NCBI GenBank assembly: GCA_021108395.1
Contig: JAIOQZ010000027.1
Coordinates: 62,001 to 126,000 of the forward strand
DNA from: Candidatus Cloacimonadota bacterium
GTDB lineage: Bacteria > Cloacimonadota > Cloacimonadia > Cloacimonadales > JAIOQZ01
Length of the DNA stretch: 64,000 nucleotides
Direction of reading: 5' to 3'
Part shown: positions 43,853 to 53,346 of the stretch, piece by piece
How the letters are laid out: each line of letters starts with the position of its first letter
Numbering within the stretch: the first letter of the stretch is position 1
The notes under the pieces: generated by a model
Databases searched by the model: none
Told to the model about the DNA's origin: nothing
The model's input: only the letters and a program-made list of their open reading frames with translations
Made by a program: the position numbers and the translations under genes

Positions 43853-46800
43853 CTATCTCAAAATGGCCAGTTTCTGGATCTCTTCCACTGTCTTACCGCC
43901 CCGTTTGGCGGTAAGCTTGTAGAAATAGACCCCGTTCGCCAGATATTGTCCCTCATCGTCACGGCAATCCCAGCCATATACGGTGCGGGGGAATTCATGA
44001 TAACCCACAGAGGTGGGAAGATTGTTGAAGGTTTTCACCAGTCGCCCGGAAACGGTATAGATTTTCAGATCGACTTTGTCGGCGTCGTCGGTGAGAACAT
44101 ATGTGAAACGTGTGCGGCCTTCATTGATCGGTTCGATGGTGATGCCGCGCACGGGATTGGGGTAATTGGCCAGGTTGATGATTCCAAATTCCGTGTTCAC
44201 GGCGAAGGGGATGTGTCTCTCACTAAAGTTGCCGTTAACGTCCGAACATGAAATGATGAGTGTATAGTCGCCTTTATCGAGATCGAGCTGATACTTGATC
44301 GGCACATTGATGAGCTGGCCCAGCGATGCGGATATGTGCAACTCCTCGAGGGGCACTTCCCGCCCCTCGAGGAAGATGGCCGGAGGGTTATCGACCACGT
44401 CGATTCCGTTTTCGTCGGCAAGGATGAACGAGATGGTGCCAGTGCCCGATACATATCCGCCGTAGGAGAACTCCTGCTCTTCGACGTTGGCGTCGATTGT
44501 AGGAATCACGTCGTCGAGATTGCGAAACACCGCATAGACTCCACATTGCCGCACATCCTTCACGATCATCCTCTCATCGCGCGAAACCTGCCCCCCCTTG
44601 TAAATCCATTTCTGATAGGGTTCGCTCCAGCGATAGACACCGAAGCTCTCCTCGTCACCCCAGTCTGAGCCAAGTGAATCGGCTGCCAGATAGTGAAAGG
44701 CGAGCCGTAGCGTGGAATTGCCGGGGAGCAAGCCATTGGCGCCGACGTAGATGGTGGTGTCGAGCAGGCCTACTTCGTAAGACACCGACTGCCCGCCGAA
44801 CTCCAGCGCTATTGGCTCGATGCCTGGCTGGTGCACCGGGTCGCGGCTGCCTGTCTGGTCAAGAAAGGCGACAGTGCCCTGGGGAATGGATTCGACAGGA
44901 AACCTGCAATCCACATTGCCATCGATCGACGACAGCTCATCCTGCCCGGGCCCGAGCACAATGAAGTTGAGAGTGAAGGAGCCGTTCCAGGTGTTATTGA
45001 GATATGAGGATTCGGTGAACTCCCGGTTTCGATTGAGCACGAGACGCAGACTGAGATGACCTGCTCTGACCGGAAGCGGCAGGCTGTACCATGTCTGCAC
45101 CATTGGCGGCAAGGCCGGCTGTGTTCTCCTTTCAAGCAACACAGGCCGCTGGTCATTGCCGATTATCTCGAACAATTCCATCTCATATGGCGGGCTGGAG
45201 GTGACGCCAACGTTTTCGACCAGGATTTCGAGCACCGGGTCCAGGCCGTCCTGTGCCCGCCTGACTGTCAGAATTTTCAAGTCGGGGCCGGCGACATAGT
45301 AGCTGAAATACGGAGAGACGTACTCGTTATCGGCCAGGTCGAGGATGCGGAAACGATAGGACACGAGTGTGCCTGTCGGGAACGCGGGCACGTAATCGAC
45401 GGTCAGATATGTGTCCAGCGAGGTGTTGTAAACCATAAACGTGCTGTCCGCAATATCTGTCGAACTTTCCCAGGAACAGAGTATGTTCTGGATGCCGTCT
45501 TCGTCGTGAAAAGAACCCCTGATGCGAACGGAATCGTTTTCAGCGGGATGTTCAGGCAATGTGCCCACATCCATGACGGCCGTCCGGCCTACGGTGAACC
45601 GTGACAGGCCGGCCGCCGTCAGGCCATCGCCGACCCCGATAATCTTGATGCGTCGCTCATAGACATCATCCTGCTGCGCGGGCACAATGTAGTCCATTTG
45701 CCAAATGCCGTTACTGACCGGATGGGGAATTGGTGTATTGTGCACCACGTCATCCTCGTCAACGATGTACATCTTCGCAGTGTTCACGCCGGACGGGAAG
45801 GTGGCTGTGATGTGCAGGGTATCCCTCTCCTGCACGTTATACAAATCGAGGGAAACCTCGACCTCTGCATTCAGCCTGTACATACTCACACCAGGATCTC
45901 CAATGTACACGCATCCTTCAAGCAACGCGAGACGCGCCGCGCCGAACAGGTTTGCATACACTCTGGCCTTGGTGTAGGTAATTGTTTCGCCAATGGTGGT
46001 GAGTTTCAGCTTGAAGAGGCCTTCGTTCATATATATGCCGAACGAAAGGTCTTGCTCGAGGTATCCCAATCCCGAAAAGCCAACGTGGCCGATTGCGCCC
46101 TTTTCCTCGGCAAGCACAAGCGCCTCACCGATACTGGAAGCGCCACCACCCACAAATGAGGAGCAGTAACAAGCCAGGCTCGAGAAAATGGGGTATTTGT
46201 CGTTTGTCAGAAGATCGATGTTGTCATAATCGAACAGGTTGTTGTCAGCCCATATCTGACCGCCGCCGTGCCCCATAAACTGGACAAAGATGGTGCCGCT
46301 GCTGATGAAGTCGAGCAAGGTGAAGGTGTTGCCATTGAAATAGGGCGAGACGGTCTGTGTTGTAGTATAGACGCGATTGACAATATACTCTTCGGGAACG
46401 GCGTATTGACGTATAATCTCGCTCTGCTGCGCAAATATGTCCGTCGCGTCACTCGGTTTGCCTCCGGCGGCGAAAGTGATCGAGCTGTGCCAGAAGTCTT
46501 CATACGCCGGATTCTCGATGTAATGCTGAAGCTTTTGCGCTACAACCAGAATCTGCTCTTCTTCCCACAAACAGATGCGCCCGATGTGCAAGTCGCCTAC
46601 AGGGTCGGCGCCGACAACAGCCGTGTACCAGTTGTCGGTGGGTGTGGCGCCATACTTGTAAGTCCATACATGTTTGACCGGAATCAGGTTGTTCGCTCTC
46701 CAGTACGAGTCATCTCTTTCATCGTTCAGGCCGTCTCCCAGAAGAAGAACGAACTCCACGCGGCCAGTGCTGCCACCGTAATTCCAGTTGTTATAGGCGA

Positions 46801-48817
46801 ATTCGAGGAAATCGCGGATTGCCTGTGCATCGCGGATGCCGTCTGAAAATTCATCGAAGATGTCTTCAACGGCCACAACCTCGACATCGATGTTCTTGCC
46901 AATGAAATCCAAGCCGCTGGTTTCCCATATTTGCTCGATGAGTTGAGTACCCTCGCTGTACACGAATTTTTGTGCGGTGATGATGATGTAGTTGGCCTGG
47001 TGGTCAACTGTGCGCAGCTCGGAGGGGATGTTCATGCGCATGGCCCTGGGCTGCTTCTTTTCCGATTCTGTAACGGCGTAGTATGTTACATCGCTGGAGT
47101 TTATATAGTCCTGAAATATCACCTTCCAGGGGGCGCCGCCCAGCTCGCTGAAGGGTTCTACCTGAAGGTTTTCCAGTATGCTGGCGCCAATCTTGTAGAT
47201 TGAAACATCCGGTTGCGAGAAATTATCAAGCTCAAACTGAAACAGGCCGTTGGGCTGTGTAGCGGGTTTGGTGAACCGGATGAAATCTTCATCGGTTTTG
47301 TATGCACGCCAGTAGGTGAGATTGAAATAATCGAGCAGCACCTGCTCGAAACCGCCGGGGATGTCACCCGGAAGACTGATGTAAAGAATATTCTCGCCAT
47401 GATTCAGAAAGCTGTTGGAAATGAACCCGTCGTTCTCGAAGAGCTGTTCCCGCTGACGGAACCAGACGTGATTGTCGATGATGGCCGAGTTGAGCCTCAC
47501 TTCTGCATGATGGTCCGCTACACCGGGAAGCGAATCGATATGTGTCGAGCCCATCAACATCACACTTGCAGTGAAACCACGGATGGTGGACTGATATGGA
47601 TATTGCAGGTCTATCTCCACAATCTCCATGCTGGGTGAGGTGATGGTGCTCCAGAACCAGAGGTCTTCTCTGGGAGCGCTCGGAAAGAAACCCAGACTGG
47701 CAAAGTGATTCTGCTGTTCAAAGTGTACCGTCTGTTCAAAGGCGCGAGGCACGGTGTACAGTGAGGGGTCATTGACCTCGAGTCCACCGTTCTCTACGGC
47801 CATTCGTGCACCGGGGTTGGAGGTGAGACGCAACCGATAGATATTCTCACTGGTGTATTTGTCATAATAACTCTCGTCACCGACGTGACGCTGGCCGTAG
47901 AACTCGAAGTAATCCGCTGAATCGAAAGAGCCGTCAGACTCGCCCACGCAGTGAATCGGAATCTCGCCGTTTCTGTCGTAAAGCTCGAAATAGCGGGGGT
48001 CGAGCTGGTTCAGATCCCAGACCATCGCGTAGCCCAGCGAGTCTTCCCAGGAGGCAATCGAGTCGGCCAGCATGGCATATGTTATCTTGTAGATACCATC
48101 CTCATCGATAACGAGCTGTATCTCCTCGACCAGGTTGCTGCGAGTTTGGGTGGCGGTGGTGGTGGGCTCAAGTGGCTTGCGCCACTTGCGGGCAAAGACG
48201 TCGTTGAGAAACATGCCCTCGGATTCGTGCAGCATGGCCACCGTGGTTTCCCATCCCGGCGTGAAGCGTGTATCGCCCTGGATGAAGATGCGCAGGGTGG
48301 CCTGCGTGGTGACGACAAGCTGCCGCTGGGCGGCGTTGTATTGAAAAGGAAAGAACTGCAACCCTGCAAAATGGCGGTCGCCCATGAAAGCGGGCTGGCT
48401 CTGCCCAACCAGTCCGGCGGGATAGAGCGCGTCGGTACGATAGGCGCGCTGATCGCGGCGTACGACTGCCTCGCGGCCTTCGGCTGTGGGCTGCATGGTG
48501 AGAGACGGACGCAGATTAACGCCACGCAGGGTCTGCTGGCGCAAACCGCTGACCTGCACAGTAAAGCTGCCGTTAACCGGCAAACCGATGACTTCGGCGA
48601 AGTAGGGCACTATCGGCTTGCCCTCTTCGGCCAGCGGCAACCCGCCAGGCACACGTATCTCTTGGCCATCCGCTTCGGCGGCGTCGGCGAACTCCCACTC
48701 GGGCAGATCGAATCGCAACACGATTTCCGTCTCGCTCATCTGCTCAACAACAAAGGGTGATTGCGCCGCCAATACGACGGCCAGGCTCAGTATTCCAAGT
48801 ATCAGATTACGTTTCAT
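43853..48817 (-). CDS. Very large C25-family peptidase, PorU-like, with type IX sorting-type C-terminus
   Basis: A 1654-aa secreted protein, signal peptide at 1-20. Residues 20-200 hold a gingipain-type propeptide region; the C25 caspase-fold domain lies at about 610-990, with catalytic His about 850 in FMGHGGGQIW and Cys about 883 in SLACYCSSF. Several beta-sandwich repeats follow (about 1000-1560), then a FlgD-like/T9SS type A domain with YPNPV, DLKIYTVSGRLVKTF and GVYFYKL. The neighbouring PorV-like gene suggests a PorU-type sortase; but PorU is usually about 1100-1300 aa, so a surface protease is the alternative. Followed by the porV-like gene 1 nt away. Confidence 0.85.
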   Translation of the reverse strand: MKRNLILGILSLAVVLAAQSPFVVEQMSETEIVLRFDLPEWEFADAAEADGQEIRVPGGLPLAEEGKPIVPYFAEVIGLPVNGSFTVQVSGLRQQTLRGVNLRPSLTMQPTAEGREAVVRRDQRAYRTDALYPAGLVGQSQPAFMGDRHFAGLQFFPFQYNAAQRQLVVTTQATLRIFIQGDTRFTPGWETTVAMLHESEGMFLNDVFARKWRKPLEPTTTATQTRSNLVEEIQLVIDEDGIYKITYAMLADSIASWEDSLGYAMVWDLNQLDPRYFELYDRNGEIPIHCVGESDGSFDSADYFEFYGQRHVGDESYYDKYTSENIYRLRLTSNPGARMAVENGGLEVNDPSLYTVPRAFEQTVHFEQQNHFASLGFFPSAPREDLWFWSTITSPSMEIVEIDLQYPYQSTIRGFTASVMLMGSTHIDSLPGVADHHAEVRLNSAIIDNHVWFRQREQLFENDGFISNSFLNHGENILYISLPGDIPGGFEQVLLDYFNLTYWRAYKTDEDFIRFTKPATQPNGLFQFELDNFSQPDVSIYKIGASILENLQVEPFSELGGAPWKVIFQDYINSSDVTYYAVTESEKKQPRAMRMNIPSELRTVDHQANYIIITAQKFVYSEGTQLIEQIWETSGLDFIGKNIDVEVVAVEDIFDEFSDGIRDAQAIRDFLEFAYNNWNYGGSTGRVEFVLLLGDGLNDERDDSYWRANNLIPVKHVWTYKYGATPTDNWYTAVVGADPVGDLHIGRICLWEEEQILVVAQKLQHYIENPAYEDFWHSSITFAAGGKPSDATDIFAQQSEIIRQYAVPEEYIVNRVYTTTQTVSPYFNGNTFTLLDFISSGTIFVQFMGHGGGQIWADNNLFDYDNIDLLTNDKYPIFSSLACYCSSFVGGGASSIGEALVLAEEKGAIGHVGFSGLGYLEQDLSFGIYMNEGLFKLKLTTIGETITYTKARVYANLFGAARLALLEGCVYIGDPGVSMYRLNAEVEVSLDLYNVQERDTLHITATFPSGVNTAKMYIVDEDDVVHNTPIPHPVSNGIWQMDYIVPAQQDDVYERRIKIIGVGDGLTAAGLSRFTVGRTAVMDVGTLPEHPAENDSVRIRGSFHDEDGIQNILCSWESSTDIADSTFMVYNTSLDTYLTVDYVPAFPTGTLVSYRFRILDLADNEYVSPYFSYYVAGPDLKILTVRRAQDGLDPVLEILVENVGVTSSPPYEMELFEIIGNDQRPVLLERRTQPALPPMVQTWYSLPLPVRAGHLSLRLVLNRNREFTESSYLNNTWNGSFTLNFIVLGPGQDELSSIDGNVDCRFPVESIPQGTVAFLDQTGSRDPVHQPGIEPIALEFGGQSVSYEVGLLDTTIYVGANGLLPGNSTLRLAFHYLAADSLGSDWGDEESFGVYRWSEPYQKWIYKGGQVSRDERMIVKDVRQCGVYAVFRNLDDVIPTIDANVEEQEFSYGGYVSGTGTISFILADENGIDVVDNPPAIFLEGREVPLEELHISASLGQLINVPIKYQLDLDKGDYTLIISCSDVNGNFSERHIPFAVNTEFGIINLANYPNPVRGITIEPINEGRTRFTYVLTDDADKVDLKIYTVSGRLVKTFNNLPTSVGYHEFPRTVYGWDCRDDEGQYLANGVYFYKLTAKRGGKTVEEIQKLAILR

Positions 48818-48826
48818 GCAAGTTCC

Positions 48827-50068
48827 TTAGTATCCTTTAGCGCCGATATCCGTTCGGTATATTATGTCGTCAAACGAAATTTTGTTCATATGCCGATAAG
48901 CTTCATCACAAGCGGCGGACAGCGTATCTGCCACAGCGGCGACAAGCAGAACCCGTCCACCGGACGTGGCCAGCCCGTCTTCCGCCTGTTTCACGCCGGC
49001 GTAGTAAACCCGCGCCTCGTCACTTTGCCAGGGTTCTATGTTTATGGCAAGGCCTTTGCGGTAGCTTCCAGGGTAGCCCCCCGAAGCCGCCACCACCGCA
49101 ACCGCGAACCGGTCGTTCCACTTCAACTGCAGGTTCTGCACCTCGCCGCCATCGATAGCCTCGCAGATGCTGACCATATCGGTGAGCAGCAGCGGCAGCA
49201 CCACCTCGGTTTCGGGGTCGCCAAAGCGACAGTTGAACTCGACCACCCTGGGGCCGTCAGCGGTCATCATCAGTCCGGCGTAGAGTATGCCGCTGAAGGG
49301 GCAGCCCTCGGCGCGAAGCCCGGCCAGCGCCCGACCAAACACTTTTTCGTTCACCTCGTCGCGCCAGCGTTCGGCGCTCTTGACGGGAGCGTAGGCGCCC
49401 ATGCCGCCGGTGTTGGGGCCTTTGTCGCCGTTCAGGAGGGGCTTGTGATCCTGCGAAAAGATGGTGCTGACGAACTGTTCGCCGTCGGTAAAGGCGAAGA
49501 TGGAGGTTTCCCAGCCAACGAGGAACTCTTCGATAACCACGTCGGTTTGGCCAAACCGCTGGTCGATGAAGATGCCGCGCAAGGCTTCGTCGGCTTCCTC
49601 GAAGCTGTGCGCCACCGTCACGCCTTTGCCCGCCGCCAACCCGTCGGCCTTGATGACCAGCGGGAACGCAGCGGTGCGCAGAAAGGCGCAGGCCGGTTCG
49701 TAGTCGCCGAACACTTCGTATGCGGCGGTGGGGACGTCGTAACGGCGCATGATGTCCTTGGCGAAGGCTTTGCTGCTCTCGATGCGCGCCGCTGCCTGCG
49801 ATGGCCCGATGACCCGTACGCCGTCGGCGCGCAGAGTGTCTGCCAGTCCGTTTGCCAGCGGCTGCTCGGGGCCGATGAACACAAAGCCGACATCGTTGCC
49901 GCGAGCGAACGCGGCAATGGCCGCATCGTCGAGCGACACCAGTGTGGCCACGTCGGTCATGCCCGGGTTGCCCGGGCTGACGAAAACCGTATGCACTCGC
50001 GGTGAGCGGGAGAAGGCATGCGCGATGGCGTGTTCACGGCCGCCGCCGCCGATAACCAGTATGTTCAC
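48827..50068 (-). CDS. purD: Phosphoribosylamine--glycine ligase
   Basis: A 413-aa ATP-grasp enzyme making GAR in purine synthesis. It starts MNILVIGGGGREHAIAHAFSRSP, has the PFVIKADGLAAGKGV-type loop (here FPLVIKADGLAAGKGVTVAH) and ends with the FNCRFGDPETEVVLPLL metal-binding block. Upstream cinA overlaps by 4 nt. No other pur genes are nearby. Confidence 0.95.
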   Translation of the reverse strand: MNILVIGGGGREHAIAHAFSRSPRVHTVFVSPGNPGMTDVATLVSLDDAAIAAFARGNDVGFVFIGPEQPLANGLADTLRADGVRVIGPSQAAARIESSKAFAKDIMRRYDVPTAAYEVFGDYEPACAFLRTAAFPLVIKADGLAAGKGVTVAHSFEEADEALRGIFIDQRFGQTDVVIEEFLVGWETSIFAFTDGEQFVSTIFSQDHKPLLNGDKGPNTGGMGAYAPVKSAERWRDEVNEKVFGRALAGLRAEGCPFSGILYAGLMMTADGPRVVEFNCRFGDPETEVVLPLLLTDMVSICEAIDGGEVQNLQLKWNDRFAVAVVAASGGYPGSYRKGLAINIEPWQSDEARVYYAGVKQAEDGLATSGGRVLLVAAVADTLSAACDEAYRHMNKISFDDIIYRTDIGAKGY

Positions 50069-51294
50069 TGTGACTCCTTCAGTTCTTTCAACACACGCAG
50101 GGCCAACAGCATTAATCTGTCAGCCGCTTTCGCCTGCACAGCCTGACGATTGCCGGACAAATGCAGCAACTCATGGCTTGCGCCCTGCGACGTGGCCACG
50201 GCTATGTGCACCGTGCCCACAGGCTTGTCGTCACTGCCGCCCGCAGGCCCGGCAATGCCGGTAACAGCAAGCCCCACGTTTGCGCCCAGCCGGGCACGAG
50301 TGCCCTCGGCCATTGCGCGGGCGGTGGCTTCGCTCACAGCGCCGTGCTGTTCCAAGGTCTCTTGTGATACACCCAGCAGCGCTGTCTTCACCGCGTTGCT
50401 GTAGGCGGTCACGCCGCCCAGCAGATAGTCGGACGCGCCGGGGTGCGCCGTCAGCCGTGCGCAGACGAGGCCACCGGTGCAGCTTTCGGCCACAGCCAGC
50501 GTCAGTTCGCGCCGACGCAGCAGGTCGTGCAGGCGCAACGACGGCGATTGCTCGTCCGTGCCCCAGACGTCGTCGCCCAGTCGACGCAGCAGTTCGTCGA
50601 ACAATTTCTCGCAAGCCGCGTGGTCGGGGCCATACACCCGCAATGAAATCTGCCCGGGTTGCGGCAGCCAGGCCAGTTGCACCTCGTCCGGCGGGTCGAT
50701 GTCGTTCAGGCGCTCGGCCAGGGTCGATTCCGGTATGCCGCTGGTGTGCAGCATTCGCATCCACAGCGGGGCGCGGTTCTCGATTCGGCGCAGGCGCGGC
50801 AGGATGCGCGCTTCGAGCAAGTGCTCCATCTCGGCGGGCACGCCCGGCAGCGCGAAGAACAGCCTGCCGTCAGCCTCGAAAGCCAGTCCCGGCGCAGTGC
50901 CGCGGTCGTTGTCCAACACCTCGAACCCATCCGGCACGAGCGCTTGACCGCGATTGATGTCGGGGGCATCGATGTGCCGTTGGGCGAAGCGCTGCTTCAC
51001 GCGCTCCCATGTATGCTCGTCGTGCTTCAGCTCGCGACCGAAGAACGCGGCAATCGTCTGTTTGGTTACATCGTCTTTTGTCGGCCCCAGCCCGCCGGTG
51101 GTGATGACCAGCCGGTGATGTGGCCACAGCTCTGCCAGAGCGCGGGTTATCTCGTCCGGCTCGTCGCGCACGGTGCGGCTTTCGGTGAGCGGTAGGCCCA
51201 CTTCTGCCAGCATTGCGCCGATATGCGCCAGGTTGCTGTTGAGCGTTCGCCCCAGCAATATCTCGTTGCCGATGGTGATGAGCGCGGCGCTCAC
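50065..51294 (-). CDS. cinA: CinA-like protein, NMN amidohydrolase
   Basis: A 409-aa two-domain protein. The N-terminal MoaB-like domain (about 1-170; ITIGNEILLGRTLNSN, TTGGLGPTKDDVT, LPGVPAEM) is an ADP-ribose pyrophosphatase type, and the C-terminal CinA domain (about 250-405; LAVAESCTGGLVCARLTAHPGAS, AVTGIAGPAGG) deamidates nicotinamide mononucleotide in NAD recycling. GTG 51294 overlaps the S4 gene stop by 4 nt. Confidence 0.93.
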   Translation of the reverse strand: MSAALITIGNEILLGRTLNSNLAHIGAMLAEVGLPLTESRTVRDEPDEITRALAELWPHHRLVITTGGLGPTKDDVTKQTIAAFFGRELKHDEHTWERVKQRFAQRHIDAPDINRGQALVPDGFEVLDNDRGTAPGLAFEADGRLFFALPGVPAEMEHLLEARILPRLRRIENRAPLWMRMLHTSGIPESTLAERLNDIDPPDEVQLAWLPQPGQISLRVYGPDHAACEKLFDELLRRLGDDVWGTDEQSPSLRLHDLLRRRELTLAVAESCTGGLVCARLTAHPGASDYLLGGVTAYSNAVKTALLGVSQETLEQHGAVSEATARAMAEGTRARLGANVGLAVTGIAGPAGGSDDKPVGTVHIAVATSQGASHELLHLSGNRQAVQAKAADRLMLLALRVLKELKESQ

Positions 51295-51617
51295 TTGTGC
51301 TTCTCCGTCGGCTTAATCGGCTTTTCCGTCCAGGTGATAGCTCCGCGATTGTGAACCTGGTGGCCCTCGTCGCGGGCTTGCAAAGCTTCTTCACGAACCA
51401 TGCGGGCGCCGGCGATGATGATGTGCTTGCCGTGCCATTGCACGATGTCGCCCTCTTTGAGCTGCGTTCGCCGGTTGAGCGCCGCCGAGTCGTTCACCTT
51501 CACCTCGGCGCGCTCGATGTGACGCCGGATGTCCTGATAGTCTTCGCTCCAGCCCAGCGCCTTGAAAAGCTGGTCGAGGAAGATGTACTCATGACCGTAC
51601 TTGAGCCAGAATTTCAT
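51291..51617 (-). CDS. S4-domain RNA-binding protein, YbcJ-like
   Basis: A 108-aa protein with an S4-like fold: YIFLDQLFKALGWSEDYQDIRRHIERAEVKVNDSAALNRRTQLKEGDIVQWHGKHIII. Such small S4 proteins bind structured RNA. ATG 51617 overlaps the proS stop (TGATG) and the gene overlaps cinA, so proS-S4-cinA-purD act as one operon. The C-terminal 40 residues are basic and of no known family. Confidence 0.8.
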   Translation of the reverse strand: MKFWLKYGHEYIFLDQLFKALGWSEDYQDIRRHIERAEVKVNDSAALNRRTQLKEGDIVQWHGKHIIIAGARMVREEALQARDEGHQVHNRGAITWTEKPIKPTEKHK

Positions 51618-53140
51618 CAATAGGCCTTGGCGAACAGCGCCCTTTTTCGGCTGGGTTTGCCGCACACGATGCAGACGCCGTCTTCTTCTTCGGCGTCCAG
51701 CGGAATGCAGCGGATGGTGACCTTCAGGTCGTCCTTCACGCGCTCCTCGCAAGCGGTGTCCTCGCACCAGTGGGCGAAGACAAAACCGCCGTGAATCACG
51801 GGCTTGCCGGTGTTGGCCGACGTGAAAAAGCGATAGAACTCGTCGTGGTCGTCGATGCGATGTGTATGTTGGGCGCGGAAAGCCAGCGCACGATCATAGA
51901 TATTCTGTTGAATCTCGTCGAGCAGCGCGGGCAGCCCGGCCACAAACTCATCCACAGCCACGCCGGTTTTCTCGCGGGGTTCTTTGTCGCGACGACCCAT
52001 GAACACGGAGCCTGCGGCCACGTCGCGGGGGCCGACCTCGATGCGTACGGGGATGCCCTTCTTTATCCAGTGCCACGAGCGGTCGCTGCCGGTGAGGTCG
52101 CGGTCGTCCACCTCGACGCGCACAGGGCGGTCGTGATAGCGCATGCCTTTCAGCTTGCCGGTGATGTCGTCTATGAAGGCCAGCACCTGCTTGCGCTCGT
52201 CGTCGTTGCGATATATGGGAATGACGGCCACATGGCTGGGCGCCACGCGGGGTGGGATGATCATGCCGTTGTCGTCGCTGTGCGCCATTACCAGCGCACC
52301 GATGAGCCGCGTGGTCACGCCCCAGGAGGTTGTCCAGGCCAGCTCCTCGATGCCCTGCTCGTTCTGGAACTTGATGCCGCTGGCCTTGGCGAAGTTCTGA
52401 CCCAGGAAGTGCGACGTGCCCGCCTGCAAAGCTTTGCGGTCCTGCATCATCGCTTCGAATGTGTAGGTGCTCACAGCGCCGGGGAAACGCTCGCTCTCGG
52501 TTTTCTCGCCCTTGATGACCGGCAGCGCCAGGAAGGTCTCGGCGAACTCGACGTAAACATCGAGCATGAGACGGGTCTCCTGCATGGCTTCCTCGCTGGT
52601 GGCATGGACGGTGTGGCCTTCCTGCCAGAGGAACTCGGTGGTGCGCAGAAACATCCGCGTGCGCATCTCCCAGCGAACCACGTTGGCCCACTGGTTGATG
52701 AGCAGTGGCAGGTCGCGGTAGCTGTTCACCCAGCGGGCAAAGCTGGCGCCGATGATGGTCTCGCTGGTGGGGCGCACGATGTAGGGTTCGGCAAGCTCGC
52801 CGGCCACCTTCAGCCCGCCCTCGCCGTCGTCCTCGAGACGACTGTGGGTAACAATCGCGCATTCCTTCGCAAAGCCCTTGACGTGCTCCGCTTCCTTCTC
52901 GAAGTAGCTCTTGGGTATGAAGATGGGGAAATAAGCGTTCACATGCCCCGTCTCCTTGAACATGTCGTCCAGCGTGCGCTGGATGTTCTCCCAGATGGTG
53001 TAGCCCCAGGGCTTGATGACCATGCAGCCGCGCACCTCACTGTTCTCGGCGAGGTCGGCGGCTTTGATTACCTGTAGGTACCACTGGGGATAGTTGTCTG
53101 CCCGTGTGGGCTCGATGGCGGTTCGTTGTTTCTTGGCCAT
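51617..53140 (-). CDS. proS: Prolyl-tRNA synthetase, eukaryote/archaeal type
   Basis: A 507-aa class II enzyme charging tRNA-Pro. Motif 1 region GYTIWENIQRTLDDMF, motif 2 VVRWEMRTRMFLRTTEFLWQEGHTVHA, RPTSETIIGASF, and a C-terminal zinc-like domain with HWCEDTACE and CIVCGKPSRKRALFAKAY. The absence of the bacterial insertion domain and the presence of the terminal Cys domain and Tyr end mark the ProRS type shared with archaea and eukaryotes. Copy C of the repeat lies upstream. Confidence 0.95.
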   Translation of the reverse strand: MAKKQRTAIEPTRADNYPQWYLQVIKAADLAENSEVRGCMVIKPWGYTIWENIQRTLDDMFKETGHVNAYFPIFIPKSYFEKEAEHVKGFAKECAIVTHSRLEDDGEGGLKVAGELAEPYIVRPTSETIIGASFARWVNSYRDLPLLINQWANVVRWEMRTRMFLRTTEFLWQEGHTVHATSEEAMQETRLMLDVYVEFAETFLALPVIKGEKTESERFPGAVSTYTFEAMMQDRKALQAGTSHFLGQNFAKASGIKFQNEQGIEELAWTTSWGVTTRLIGALVMAHSDDNGMIIPPRVAPSHVAVIPIYRNDDERKQVLAFIDDITGKLKGMRYHDRPVRVEVDDRDLTGSDRSWHWIKKGIPVRIEVGPRDVAAGSVFMGRRDKEPREKTGVAVDEFVAGLPALLDEIQQNIYDRALAFRAQHTHRIDDHDEFYRFFTSANTGKPVIHGGFVFAHWCEDTACEERVKDDLKVTIRCIPLDAEEEDGVCIVCGKPSRKRALFAKAY

Positions 53141-53194
53141 TTATCTTTCCTTATTTTGTTGATAAGATGACAGGGGGTTCACCCCTGAACCCCA

Positions 53195-53338
53195 TTTACC
53201 TTTTTCGAGAAAAAGGTAAAACCAAAAAGCTTTAGCGGATGCTACGCATCCTTTGTGTCATAAGAATAACTACATGCACAAACATAGGAAACAAAGTTTC
53301 CGCAAAAGTTTTTGATCCCACTTTTTACAAAAAGTGGG
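53195..53338. repeat. Dispersed palindromic repeat, copy C
   Basis: Opens with TTTACCTTTTT-CGAG-AAAAAGGTAAA (53195-53220) and closes with CCCACTTTTT-AC-AAAAAGTGGG (53317-53338), with GCGGATGCTACGCATCC and GGAAACAAAGTTTCCGC between. Its left half matches copy B and its right half matches copy A and copy B, so it links both. An extra hairpin CAGGGG-GTTCA-CCCCTG (53171-53187) lies just outside, like the one beside copy A. Between the hisS end and the proS start, where it may end hisS transcription. Confidence 0.78.
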
Positions 53339-53346
53339 TTACTCTT

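Noticed and set aside
48761-50005. A 414-aa plus-strand open frame
   Set aside because: Antisense to purD; the composition is that of a shadow frame.
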